64,000 nucleotides of DNA from ZC4RG29 sp964521255. GTDB taxonomy: Bacteria; Bacteroidota; Bacteroidia; Cytophagales; Cyclobacteriaceae. A program made the translations under genes and the position numbers. The stretch's first letter is position 1. Every line of letters begins with the position of its first letter. The notes under the pieces were generated by a model. It saw nothing but the letters and a program-made list of their open reading frames with translations, made no database searches and was not told the DNA's origin. The stretch is from positions 248,001 through 312,000 of the forward strand of contig CAZFRM010000001.1 in assembly GCA_964521255.1 (NCBI GenBank), read 5' to 3'. Shown piece after piece: positions 8,276 to 17,010 of the stretch.

Positions 8276-8677
8276 TTACTTCACCCAATTCTCCACGCGA
8301 AGTCCGTTAACTCTGCTAACCTCCCTTTCATTGTTTGTTACCAAAGTAAGGTTCAGACTTTTAGCATGTGCTGCAATCAATGTATCCAAAGGGCCTATCG
8401 GTGTTCCGTTTTTCTCAAGCTCACTGCGAATGATACCATATTCTATTGTGGCTTTACGATCAAAAGCAAGCAAAGAGAAGGGAGCTAAAAACTCATTGAG
8501 GGCCGACTGGTTTTTATCGGGGAACGAACTTTTCCGCACTCCATATTCCAGTTCGGCTATGGTTATGGCAGAGATATATAATTGATTGAATGGAATCTGG
8601 TTTAGTCTTTCGATAACCTCCTGCGGTTTTCTCTTGATGATGTAGATACAAATATTAGTATCAAGAAGATAGCTCAT
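8276..8677 (-). CDS. vapC: PIN-domain ribonuclease toxin (VapC family)
   Basis: The 133-residue protein shows the PIN acidic residues: Asp6 in LLDTN, Glu42 in IAELEYG, Asp98 in GPLDTLIAAHA. The motif LVTNNEREV (112-120) ends the active-site region, as in VapC toxins. VapC enzymes cleave tRNA or rRNA when freed from their antitoxin. The ATG overlaps the end of the antitoxin gene by four bases (8674-8677), the usual antitoxin-first arrangement. The family's C-terminal helix is complete, so the toxin looks intact. Confidence 0.9.
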   Translation of the reverse strand: MSYLLDTNICIYIIKRKPQEVIERLNQIPFNQLYISAITIAELEYGVRKSSFPDKNQSALNEFLAPFSLLAFDRKATIEYGIIRSELEKNGTPIGPLDTLIAAHAKSLNLTLVTNNEREVSRVNGLRVENWVK

Positions 8678-8895
8678 GAATCTAAAGAATCCCGGGTTTG
8701 GTGGGTAGATTGTTCACGGTTGTCCATAAAATCAGGTGTGAATTTATCCAGGTTGTGTTTCCATTTTGTCCAGTTATTTTCCGGAGCCGCGGTTTTCTTT
8801 TGCAGAAGAAGGCGTTTTAATAGCGTATAGACTTCTTCCAGAAGGCTCTCTGGCAGCTTATCTACTTCTTTTTTCAATTCTTCTTTGGTGACCAT
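8674..8895 (-). CDS. Probable antitoxin of the VapC-type toxin
   Basis: The 73-residue, charged protein lies immediately upstream of the PIN toxin with an ATGA overlap. Residues 1-35 form an amphipathic helix rich in Leu and Lys (KEELKKEVDKLPESLLEEVY), resembling DUF2281-type antitoxins, and the C-terminal tail (KWKHNLDKFTPDFMDNREQS) could be the toxin-wrapping segment. I do not see an obvious AbrB or RHH DNA-binding motif, so autoregulation is unproven. The call rests mainly on gene order. Confidence 0.8.
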   Translation of the reverse strand: MVTKEELKKEVDKLPESLLEEVYTLLKRLLLQKKTAAPENNWTKWKHNLDKFTPDFMDNREQSTHQTRDSLDS

Positions 8896-9191
8896 GAAAG
8901 CAATTTAAGCAATTTTTCAATGAACAGGAACGGCTTACCTGAAGTTCAAAATATTCCATTTCACTACTTGCAGGCATAACCCATGTGTTCTCTGCTGCGG
9001 GTATCTTTACACGGGATATCAAGTTTTTTTTGTTTTAGTTGTTCAAAAGAAACGTTCAATAATCCACCATGAGTTAGTTGAACATTTAGGTTTCCGGCTC
9101 TAAGATCGAATTTTAACTTGCAAATATCCGTTGATCTTGAATACTTGCTGAATGGTTGTTCACACAATTTATTTCATGAGGTTGTAAAAGT
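8896..9191. other. Intergenic stretch between toxin-antitoxin pair and protease gene
   Basis: A 67-codon minus-strand frame (9167-8964) is open here, with CKLKFDLRAGNLNVQLTHGG in its middle, but it has no recognisable homology or ribosome site and I do not call it a gene. The stretch must hold the divergent promoters of the antitoxin and the protease genes. No clear TAnnTTTG box is visible for either. Confidence 0.35.
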
Positions 9192-12100
9192 ATGAAAGGA
9201 AAAATATTGTGGGTCTCGGTTCTCGTTAGCTCCAGCCTTTATGTGAATTCGCAGCACATTGTAAAATTAAAGGATAACAACAAGCCTCCTATAATTTGTT
9301 ATGGAGAACAAAAACCAGGAATTCACTCACACATTTCAGCGCCTGAGGTTTTTCAAAAACTGAAAAAAAGTGGAGCAAGAATTAAAAGCGCAAATATTAA
9401 TGTACAATACATCAATTTTCCCGCTCAGGCAAAAACGGCTTTTGAATATGCTGTTTCCATTTGGGAGAGCTTGATTTCATCACCCGTAACCATTAACGTC
9501 ACTGCCGTTTGGACAAATCTTTCAAGTGGCACATTAGGTGCAGCAGGTCCTTCTTTCTGGACATCCAATTTTAAGGGTGTACCAAAATTCAACATTTATT
9601 ACCCGGGCCCAATAGCTGAAAAGCTTGCGAAAGCTGATTTGAACGGAACGAATGAGCCAGACATCGTCGCGCAATTTAACAGCTCTATCAACTGGTATTT
9701 TCAAACCAATGGAACGCCAGGTCCAAGTGAATATGATTTCGTAACGGTAGTACTACATGAACTTGGCCATGGATTAGGATTTACGAGTACTTTCGATGTT
9801 GATTTTGGAATTGGCCGGTATGGTGAATTCACCGGTGGAATTCCGTTTCCGTATGATTTGTTTATTGAAAACAATCTTCTTGAAAACCTTTATCAAAATT
9901 TTGATTCGCCCTCTAATGAACTTGCCACCCAACTTACCAATAATAATGTCTTTATTAACACGCCGTCAAGTACTATAAAGTCGCGGCTCTACGCGCCAAT
10001 TCCATTTAATGATGGCTCAAGCATAGCCCATCTGAGTCCAACGGATAATCCTCAAGGTACGGCAAACTCGCTCATGCGTCCTTTCATTAACGTAAATGAA
10101 GTTAATCATGACCCTGGCCCGGTAGTGAATACTATATTTAAAGATCTTGGCTGGGTAACAACTTATATTGATCATGAACATGTGGATAACCAGGAGAATA
10201 CTTCTCAATCTATTCCCGTAAAAGCACGCATACAAACCGACGGCACAAGTGGTTATTCATTCAATACAAACCAGGTCTTTTTAAATTATGCTCTTAACGG
10301 TTCAACCAGTTTTATACAAGTCCAAATGCTGCCTACCGGAACTGCGGATGAGTTTTCAGCAACCATTCCTGCTCCCGGTGTTGAAGCGGTTATTCAATAC
10401 AATATTCAGGTCACTGATAATTTAAACAGAATACTTACAAACCCGGGAGCGTACTATGATCCAGGTGCTGCTATTTCTCAGAAAGGACCCGTTACAGCTT
10501 ATTATTCTTTTTATGTTGGTCCGGATACAGAAGCGCCTGAAATTATTCATACACCAAAAGCTTTTGTATCATATCTTGATGAGGAGTTAATGATTGATGT
10601 CGCTATTAAAGAGAGCAGTGAGCTTTCCAGCGTTCAACTTGAGTTTATATTCAATAACGAAGCGCCTCAAATCAGCAACTTTACACTCCAAAATTCAGCG
10701 CCTGACTTATTCGATGGATCAACGACTTATCATTATCGAAATACAATTTCCTTTACACCCGGCCAGCTTAGTGATGGCGATCAAATCAAATACCGCATTA
10801 CTGCCACAGATAACGCTTCAAATGCAAATCAGGCATCGAATCCTGTGGTTGATTATTTTATTGTTCCTGTTGAAGGACTGGCACAGTCACGAACCTATTA
10901 CGTAAATAATTTCAACACACCATCAGATGATTTTATAGGTGATGATTTTACCATTACTCAACCTGCGGGGTTTAACGATCCTGCCCTTCATTCACAACAT
11001 CCCTATGCAGAAGCGGGAGCAAACAGAGAACTTAACTTTACTTACCAGCTAAGAATTCCAATTATCATCAGTGATCAAACAGCTGTGATGTCATTCGATG
11101 AAATTGTTTTGGTTGAACCGGGTGAAGATGGTTCTGTTTTCGGTGATAGAGATTTCTTTGACTATGTAGTTACGGAAGGATCTAGCGACGGTGGACAAAC
11201 CTGGATACCTGTGGCCGACGGCTATGATGCAAGAGATAATGGCAGTTGGTTGAACCGGTACAATAATAATGGCCAGGGCGATGCGACATTATTCAGAAAA
11301 AGAACCATCGATCTTTCAAATAAATTTTCCCCCGGAGATGAAGTGGTCTTTCGCTTCAGGTTATTTTCCGATCCCTTTGAAAATGGCTGGGGATGGGCCA
11401 TTGATAATCTAACGATTCAGGTTGATGATGTGCCTCCGCAGATTTTACATAACCACATTGATTACTTAAGTGAAGACATCAATACATTTTCAATTCCAAT
11501 TAATGTGATAGATGACCTTTTGCTGGAAAAAATATCGATTGATTTCAAAATCAATGACGGAACCATTCAGCACCAGGAGATTGAGGTTGATGAACGGGAT
11601 GTTCTTGTCAATTTCGAATTTGATATCAGCGGGCTAACCATTGGAGACATACTTTATTACCGATTCGAAGCGCTTGATAGCGCAGGTAACAGTTCTGCAC
11701 TTCCATCACTTGGCTATTTTAATGTTCCTAAAATTCAATTTGACGAAGCCGTTCAGCAGTACGCCAATAACTTCAATTCCATGAGTAATGATTTTGTTGG
11801 TAACTTTTTTGAAATCGCCCAGCCAGGCGGATTCAACAATGGCGCAATTCACACACCACATCCATACCTGGAAGGATTTGGTATCGAAAACAAATCTGAT
11901 TTCAGTTATACCTTAAAAAAGAAAATCATTATCAGAGAAAACAATCCTTACATAAAATTTGATGAAGTATGTCTTGTAGAAGATCATGAAGATGGAGCGA
12001 TGTTTGGTACGCCAAGCTTCAAGGATTATGTTATTGTAGAAGCTTCTAATGATGATGGTATTACATGGAAGCCATTGCTTGATGGCTACGATGCAAAAGA

Positions 12101-12584
12101 CAAAGAAGAATGGTTGAGTGCCTACAATCAGGATCAAACCGGTTCAGCATCAATTTTCAAAATCCGGTACATTAACATTCTTGACACGGATGGACTAAAT
12201 GCCGGGGAAGAGATTATCATTCGTTTTCGTTTATTCTCTGATGAATCCACACAGGGATGGGGATGGGCCATCGACAACCTTCATATTCAGGATGAAGTGC
12301 CCGATGTTGAATTGAGTTCATTGATTTCAGATTTGGTGATCTATCCCAATCCTGTTGTGCAGGATAAAGTAATAGTAGAATTTCAAATGAGAAGTTCATT
12401 GGATACATTCATAACTATTATCGATAGCCAAGGCAAGGAGCGAGCGCAAAAAATAGTTGGTGGAAATCCCAATGAGAGAATGTTCATTCCTTTTGATGTC
12501 AGCTCGTATTCAAACGGGCTTTATCTTGTACGTCTCACAGCGCAAGGAAAATCACAAACGAAAAAATTTATCGTGCAGCATTGA
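9192..12584 (+). CDS. Secreted metzincin-like metalloprotease with T9SS sorting domain
   Basis: The 1130-residue protein has a signal peptide (1-20, ending VNSQ) and a zinc-protease motif HELGHGLGF (189-197). That HExxHxxGF form is close to the metzincin HExxHxxGxxH/D signature and follows a PSEYDFVTVVL lead-in. A protease-associated region extends to about 330. Two tandem units follow (about 445-740 and 742-1030). Each combines an Ig-like part with a jelly-roll-like part that opens with NNFN, contains QPAGF/QPGGF and HPY, and ends WGWAIDNL. The C-terminus (1041-1130) has VIYPNPV and ends GLYLVRLTAQ...KKFIVQH, the type A T9SS sorting domain. The protein should cross the outer membrane and be surface-bound or released. 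Its last 17 bases overlap the convergent DUF6807 gene. Confidence 0.88.
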   Translation: MKGKILWVSVLVSSSLYVNSQHIVKLKDNNKPPIICYGEQKPGIHSHISAPEVFQKLKKSGARIKSANINVQYINFPAQAKTAFEYAVSIWESLISSPVTINVTAVWTNLSSGTLGAAGPSFWTSNFKGVPKFNIYYPGPIAEKLAKADLNGTNEPDIVAQFNSSINWYFQTNGTPGPSEYDFVTVVLHELGHGLGFTSTFDVDFGIGRYGEFTGGIPFPYDLFIENNLLENLYQNFDSPSNELATQLTNNNVFINTPSSTIKSRLYAPIPFNDGSSIAHLSPTDNPQGTANSLMRPFINVNEVNHDPGPVVNTIFKDLGWVTTYIDHEHVDNQENTSQSIPVKARIQTDGTSGYSFNTNQVFLNYALNGSTSFIQVQMLPTGTADEFSATIPAPGVEAVIQYNIQVTDNLNRILTNPGAYYDPGAAISQKGPVTAYYSFYVGPDTEAPEIIHTPKAFVSYLDEELMIDVAIKESSELSSVQLEFIFNNEAPQISNFTLQNSAPDLFDGSTTYHYRNTISFTPGQLSDGDQIKYRITATDNASNANQASNPVVDYFIVPVEGLAQSRTYYVNNFNTPSDDFIGDDFTITQPAGFNDPALHSQHPYAEAGANRELNFTYQLRIPIIISDQTAVMSFDEIVLVEPGEDGSVFGDRDFFDYVVTEGSSDGGQTWIPVADGYDARDNGSWLNRYNNNGQGDATLFRKRTIDLSNKFSPGDEVVFRFRLFSDPFENGWGWAIDNLTIQVDDVPPQILHNHIDYLSEDINTFSIPINVIDDLLLEKISIDFKINDGTIQHQEIEVDERDVLVNFEFDISGLTIGDILYYRFEALDSAGNSSALPSLGYFNVPKIQFDEAVQQYANNFNSMSNDFVGNFFEIAQPGGFNNGAIHTPHPYLEGFGIENKSDFSYTLKKKIIIRENNPYIKFDEVCLVEDHEDGAMFGTPSFKDYVIVEASNDDGITWKPLLDGYDAKDKEEWLSAYNQDQTGSASIFKIRYINILDTDGLNAGEEIIIRFRLFSDESTQGWGWAIDNLHIQDEVPDVELSSLISDLVIYPNPVVQDKVIVEFQMRSSLDTFITIIDSQGKERAQKIVGGNPNERMFIPFDVSSYSNGLYLVRLTAQGKSQTKKFIVQH

Positions 12585-13665
12585 GTTCCTTTGCCATTTC
12601 ATTTATGTGTTCTGTTGAAAGTGACTCCCCTTCATGAATCACAATCCGATAACGAAAAGTTACCGACTCTCCCTTCTTCAAACTTAAATTCAATTTCTCT
12701 TTCCCTTTACTAAAAACTTCCTGTCCAAGTGGATTAACAGAAAACAATCCATAATCACGTGCATGCCAATAAGCCGGATAGCCAGGATTTTTTGGATGAT
12801 CGATAATGGTGATGGAAACATCTTTACCATCTTTTTGTCCTTTTAAGGTCACCCATGTTGCGCGTGTTCCCCATACATCATTACCTTCTAAGTTTTCACT
12901 ACTTACATAAGTTCCCGTCGACATTGAATGATCAGAAGTTTTTTCACGATCAGTGTCGCCGCTCTTACTTACAACCTCTACTTCTCCTTTTACAGGAAGC
13001 TCCAATTCCCTGGCAACACGTATGGCCAGGAAACCATCCTTTACATCTTTAAATACAACGTCAGTCTCTGCCTGCAAAGTTGTGATTCGATCGATGATGA
13101 AATCAGAATCCTTTATTTGAAACTTGTATTGTGTATTTTCTGAAAGAAGAATCTCTTTTGCTTTACTTTTCCACACAGCGCTTACTTCAAGAGAAGCATC
13201 TTTATTGGAAGTCTTCTTTCCAAGAACCTTTTCATGGTAGATGGTTCCGTAATGTGATCGCTTTTCCAAAGGAATAGCCGTTGAGTTATTCCAGAAATCC
13301 AATCCGTTTACAGATTCATAATTCATCCATAAGCCAATGTGATGTGGGTGATCAACACGATCTCCGGGAATTGGATTCAACGGATAGCCTCTCGTAATTA
13401 CTGTACCTGAAACTGTTTTGAGCGGATACAACACAGGCTTCATTACAGAATCATAATAACAATAAGAAGTTAACAACTGATTATTATACAGGATGTCAAC
13501 TTGCTTTTTGTCCGGCTGTTCAACAATTGAAAATCCTTTCTTCTGTTGCGCATGACAGATGCATGTCATCATCAGGAGTGCTGCAGCAAGACATGCGAAT
13601 CGAAGATTAAGATCAGTTATTATCACCGATCTTAATCCTCTAAATAGATTGGCTAATCGACTCAT
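12568..13665 (-). CDS. DUF6807 (PmoA-like) family exported protein
   Basis: I place the start at the ATG at 13665, giving 365 residues; a TTG at 13680 would add five more. The signal segment LRFACLAAALLMMTCICHAQ lies at about 21-40. The mature part carries HHIGLWMNYESVNGLDFWNN (about 113-132), the hallmark of the DUF6807 family, which is annotated in databases as methane-oxygenase PmoA-like although no link to methane oxidation is expected here. Beta-rich composition suggests a sugar-binding or lyase-like sandwich fold. The gene follows the Gfo/Idh/MocA gene with a gap of only 15 bases, so they are probably cotranscribed and act on the same carbohydrate. Confidence 0.82.
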   Translation of the reverse strand: MSRLANLFRGLRSVIITDLNLRFACLAAALLMMTCICHAQQKKGFSIVEQPDKKQVDILYNNQLLTSYCYYDSVMKPVLYPLKTVSGTVITRGYPLNPIPGDRVDHPHHIGLWMNYESVNGLDFWNNSTAIPLEKRSHYGTIYHEKVLGKKTSNKDASLEVSAVWKSKAKEILLSENTQYKFQIKDSDFIIDRITTLQAETDVVFKDVKDGFLAIRVARELELPVKGEVEVVSKSGDTDREKTSDHSMSTGTYVSSENLEGNDVWGTRATWVTLKGQKDGKDVSITIIDHPKNPGYPAYWHARDYGLFSVNPLGQEVFSKGKEKLNLSLKKGESVTFRYRIVIHEGESLSTEHINEMAKELNAAR

Positions 13666-13680
13666 CCGCTTATCCGCCAA

Positions 13681-15027
13681 TTAATATTTGAACACTTTAC
13701 CATTCACCATCACTTCCTGTGTCTTTGAATCAAAGGTTGCTTTTGCTCCCGTGCGTGATGCTGCTGTTGTCATAATGCTGGCAATAGCGTGAGAATAACC
13801 TGCTTCCACTGGTGCATTGGGTTCTTTTCTGCTGCGAATGCATTCCATCCAATTACGCATGTGATTTGAAGTTGTTGAATCGCCACCTGTGTTAGCAGAT
13901 GCTACTGTTGCAACAGCCTTATCCGCCAAACTAATTTGAGGAAGCAAGTTGGCGCTCATACCCATTGCAGCAGCATGGCGTTCCGAAAGTCCTCCTTCAG
14001 GAGATATCATGTTTGTATTAAGATTCAATTCACCGCCATTTGAGTAATAAATTTCAGAAGGTCTTTCTTCACCGTTATGCATTCTTGACAGGAATATAAC
14101 CTGGAAACCACTGGTTAAATCATCCTCTGGTCCGTAATCAAATGCAGCCGTTAATGTATCCCAGTTACTTCTTCCATCTTTCCATGCATAAATTCCTCCA
14201 TTAGCAACAACACTGCGAGGATGTTTCAGATCCGTGAACCAATGTACCGTATCAATCTGGTGACACATCCATTGACCTGGTAAACCAGACGAGTAAGGCC
14301 AGAACAATCTAAACTCCAAATGCTTTCGCGCGTCAAATGCTTCGAAAGGTCTGTTCATGAGATAGCGTTTCCAGTCTGTATCTTGTTCTTTCATTTTTGC
14401 CACCATGTCAGGCCTTCTCCAACGTCCCGGTTGATTCACGTTCCAGGTTAGTTCAACCATAGTGATCGGTCCGAATTTTCCTGATTTTATAAAATCATTT
14501 GCAGCGTGATAATTCTCTCCGCTTCTTCTTTGAGAACCAATCTGAACAATCTTTTTTTCTTCACGAACTGCTTTCAATGCGGCACGTGCGTCTTCCATTG
14601 TTTCAGCAAATGGTTTTTCAACATAAGCATCACATCCGGCTTTCACAGCCTCGACAGCATGTAATGCGTGTTGAAAATCTGCCGTACTAATAATGACGGC
14701 ATCAAGGTCTTTTATTTTGTAGAGTTCATCATTATTCACACATGCTTTAATGTCGTGGCCAAATTTTTCTTTCAGCATTGCCTGGCCTTCTTCTCTTCTG
14801 TACTTCCATATATCTGAAACAGCAATCATATCGAAGTTTAATTCTTTGTAATGATGCTGGAAGCAAGGCAGAAGGGAAGAACGAAAACGATCTGAGAATC
14901 CTACCACGCCCACCAGCACCCGATCATTTGACCCGATAATGTTTGCATAACTTTTTGCGCTAAATGCCATGGCGCCCACAGCCGCCGCAGCAGATGTTTT
15001 AAGAAAATTTCTTCTCGTTTTTTTCAT
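13681..15027 (-). CDS. Gfo/Idh/MocA family oxidoreductase with Tat signal
   Basis: The 448-residue protein starts MKKTRRNFLKTSAAAAVGAM, a twin-arginine signal (RRNFLK), so it is exported folded with its cofactor. The N-terminal Rossmann fold has VGVVGFSDRFRS (39-50). The EKP motif (137-139, VEKPFAE), which carries the catalytic lysine in this family, follows. The C-terminal half contains GQWMCHQIDTVHWF, with the family's HxxDxxxW/H-type histidines. Members oxidise or isomerise sugars and inositols using bound NAD(P). Neighbours (GMC upstream, DUF6807 downstream) point to periplasmic sugar modification. Confidence 0.92.
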   Translation of the reverse strand: MKKTRRNFLKTSAAAAVGAMAFSAKSYANIIGSNDRVLVGVVGFSDRFRSSLLPCFQHHYKELNFDMIAVSDIWKYRREEGQAMLKEKFGHDIKACVNNDELYKIKDLDAVIISTADFQHALHAVEAVKAGCDAYVEKPFAETMEDARAALKAVREEKKIVQIGSQRRSGENYHAANDFIKSGKFGPITMVELTWNVNQPGRWRRPDMVAKMKEQDTDWKRYLMNRPFEAFDARKHLEFRLFWPYSSGLPGQWMCHQIDTVHWFTDLKHPRSVVANGGIYAWKDGRSNWDTLTAAFDYGPEDDLTSGFQVIFLSRMHNGEERPSEIYYSNGGELNLNTNMISPEGGLSERHAAAMGMSANLLPQISLADKAVATVASANTGGDSTTSNHMRNWMECIRSRKEPNAPVEAGYSHAIASIMTTAASRTGAKATFDSKTQEVMVNGKVFKY

Positions 15028-15081
15028 AATGGTTTTAGGTTTTAAAAAGCAGAAAGCGTTAAGCTTTGCGCCACAGTGTTA

Positions 15082-16776
15082 TTAGATATTTTGTTTTTTC
15101 ATTTCTTCAACAGCATAGTTACAGGCTCTTGCCGTGAGGGCCATGTAGGTCAGAGACGGATTCGCGCATCCGGAGGATGGCATACATGAACCATCGGTAA
15201 TAAATACATTTGGCACAGCGTGCATTTGATTGTATGCATTCAACACAGAAGTTTTTGGATCACGGCCCATCCGCGCTGTTCCCATTTCGTGATTGGCATT
15301 GCCGGGAAAAGACATGTTGTTATGTTTTTTCACATCCTTAAATCCAGCGGCTACCAACATTTCTTCCATGGACTCAGCCATATCTTTGTTCATGGCTTTC
15401 TCGTTGTCTTTAAATTCACAGTTAAATTGCAGTGCAGGTCTTCCCCATTTATCTTTTTTGTCGTTGCTCAGTGTGACGCGATTGTCAGCATAAGGAAGAC
15501 ATTCGCCATAACCGCCGAAATTAATTCTCCATGGTCCCGGAGCCTGAACAATATTTTTTAATTCCTCACCAATAGATGAACTATAAAGTGATGAGCTCCA
15601 TCCTGCTCTTCCGGCTCCGCCTAAGAAACCATATCCCCGAATAAAATCCGTTCGCTTCTCATTGATATTTTGGTAACGGGGAATGTACACACTATTTGGT
15701 CTTCTTCCGGAATAATACATATCATCATAACCATCCACCAATGCAGAAGCACCTGATCCCTTGTGATGATCCATTAGATTTCGGCCAACCTGGTCGCTGT
15801 CATTGCCAAGTCCGCTGGGGAATCGTGACGAGGTTGAGTTTAGTAAAATAAATGCAGTGCCTAACGTGGATGCGTTAACAAAAACTATTCTGGAAAAATA
15901 TTCAGTGACCTCATTTGTCTGCGTGTTGATTACCTCAACACCGGTGGCTCTATTTTTTTTTTCATCATAAATTACTTTGTTGACCAACGCGCCGGTTACA
16001 ATAGTAAGATTATTTGTAGCCAACGCTGCCGGTATGGTTGATGAGTTTGTGCTGAAGTATCCACCATATGGACATCCTTCATCGCATCGATTTCGGAATT
16101 GACATTTGCCGCGCCCTTTTTTTGGTTCAGTTAGATTGGCCACTCTTCCTATGATCATTTTTCTTCCGGGAAATTTTTCTTCCAAAGAATTTTTAAAAGC
16201 TTTCTCTACGCAATTTAATTCCATCGGAGGCAGGAAGTTGCCATCCGGCAGGTGAGGTATGTTTTCTTTTTGCCCGCTAATTCCGACAAACTCCTCTACG
16301 TAATCATACCACGGCTTAAGGTCTTTATAGCGAACAGGCCAGTCGACGGCTATCCCATCTTTCAGGTTGGCTTCGAAATCAAGGTCACCCAGACGATAAC
16401 AATGCCGGCCCCAAAGAAGAGAACGGCCACCAACAACATCGGCGCGCACCCAATCGTAGCGCTTGTCTTCTATGTATGGGTTTTCAAGATCATTAACATA
16501 GAAGTGTTTATTCTCTTCATGAATGGAATAATGACGAATCTGGATATGATGTTTTTCCCGATCCTCCAGTGTCAACTTCCCCCGATGGACAAATTTCCAG
16601 GGATCAAGTGTTGTAGTTGGATAATTGGGATGCTCCAACTCCTTGCCTCTTTCCAGCATTAATACTTTTAAGCCCTTTTCGCAAAGTTCCTTTGCAGCCC
16701 ACCCTCCGGATATTCCAGAACCAACTACGATGGCATCGTAAGTATTCGAATTCTTTGCGTCTATATTAAGATTCAT
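15082..16776 (-). CDS. GMC family FAD-dependent sugar oxidoreductase
   Basis: The ATG at 16776 gives 564 residues beginning MNLNIDAKNSNTYDAIVVGS, preceded by an AGAAGGA ribosome site. The frame is open up to a TTG at 16872, but that longer start would add a poorly conserved leader. The FAD-binding GSGISGG lies at 19-25. WGRHCYRLGDLDF and a Cys-rich CQFRNRCDEGCPYGG follow, and the C-terminus holds NHEMGTARMG and NPSLTYMALTARA, typical of sugar-oxidising GMC enzymes in Bacteroidota. No signal peptide is seen. The small subunit usually encoded next to such flavoproteins (gluconate-2-dehydrogenase subunit 3 type) is absent. Likely first gene of a three-gene operon. Confidence 0.9.
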   Translation of the reverse strand: MNLNIDAKNSNTYDAIVVGSGISGGWAAKELCEKGLKVLMLERGKELEHPNYPTTTLDPWKFVHRGKLTLEDREKHHIQIRHYSIHEENKHFYVNDLENPYIEDKRYDWVRADVVGGRSLLWGRHCYRLGDLDFEANLKDGIAVDWPVRYKDLKPWYDYVEEFVGISGQKENIPHLPDGNFLPPMELNCVEKAFKNSLEEKFPGRKMIIGRVANLTEPKKGRGKCQFRNRCDEGCPYGGYFSTNSSTIPAALATNNLTIVTGALVNKVIYDEKKNRATGVEVINTQTNEVTEYFSRIVFVNASTLGTAFILLNSTSSRFPSGLGNDSDQVGRNLMDHHKGSGASALVDGYDDMYYSGRRPNSVYIPRYQNINEKRTDFIRGYGFLGGAGRAGWSSSLYSSSIGEELKNIVQAPGPWRINFGGYGECLPYADNRVTLSNDKKDKWGRPALQFNCEFKDNEKAMNKDMAESMEEMLVAAGFKDVKKHNNMSFPGNANHEMGTARMGRDPKTSVLNAYNQMHAVPNVFITDGSCMPSSGCANPSLTYMALTARACNYAVEEMKKQNI

Positions 16777-16886
16777 TCCTTCTGTGCATTCGATTGCACA
16801 ATGTTTTAAAAAAAATTGCTGATTTCCTTGAAAATTGATTGCCTTTTCTTTGAGCGGCAGAACCTTCCTCAATTGATCAATTAAGA

Positions 16887-16894
16887 CAAACGTA
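16887..16894 (-). promoter_or_regulatory. Candidate -7 box of the GMC-Gfo-DUF6807 operon
   Basis: The minus strand reads TACGTTTG, an exact match to the Bacteroidota -7 consensus TAnnTTTG, about 110 bases before the chosen GMC ATG. No clear -33 TTTG is seen. The long leader would leave room for a structured 5' UTR. Confidence 0.35.
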
Positions 16895-16971
16895 AAATTT
16901 TACACACTGTTGATAGTTCAGAATCCGAATAATTAATCCTCAGATTCCGCACTTCATTCTAAATCTGTTTT

Positions 16972-16979
16972 TATTTTTG
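16972..16979 (+). promoter_or_regulatory. Candidate -7 box of carB
   Basis: TATTTTTG matches TAnnTTTG exactly and lies 31 bases before the carB ATG, giving a leader of about 25 bases. The region between the divergent GMC and carB genes is short, so this is the best candidate. The -33 element is not obvious. Confidence 0.4.
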
Positions 16980-17010
16980 CGCCCGACTTTGTACACCCGA
17001 ACATTTAGAG

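Noticed and set aside
8964..9167. 67-codon minus-strand frame upstream of the protease gene
   Set aside because: No recognisable motif, no ribosome site, and it lies where divergent promoters are expected. It could be a remnant but cannot be supported.
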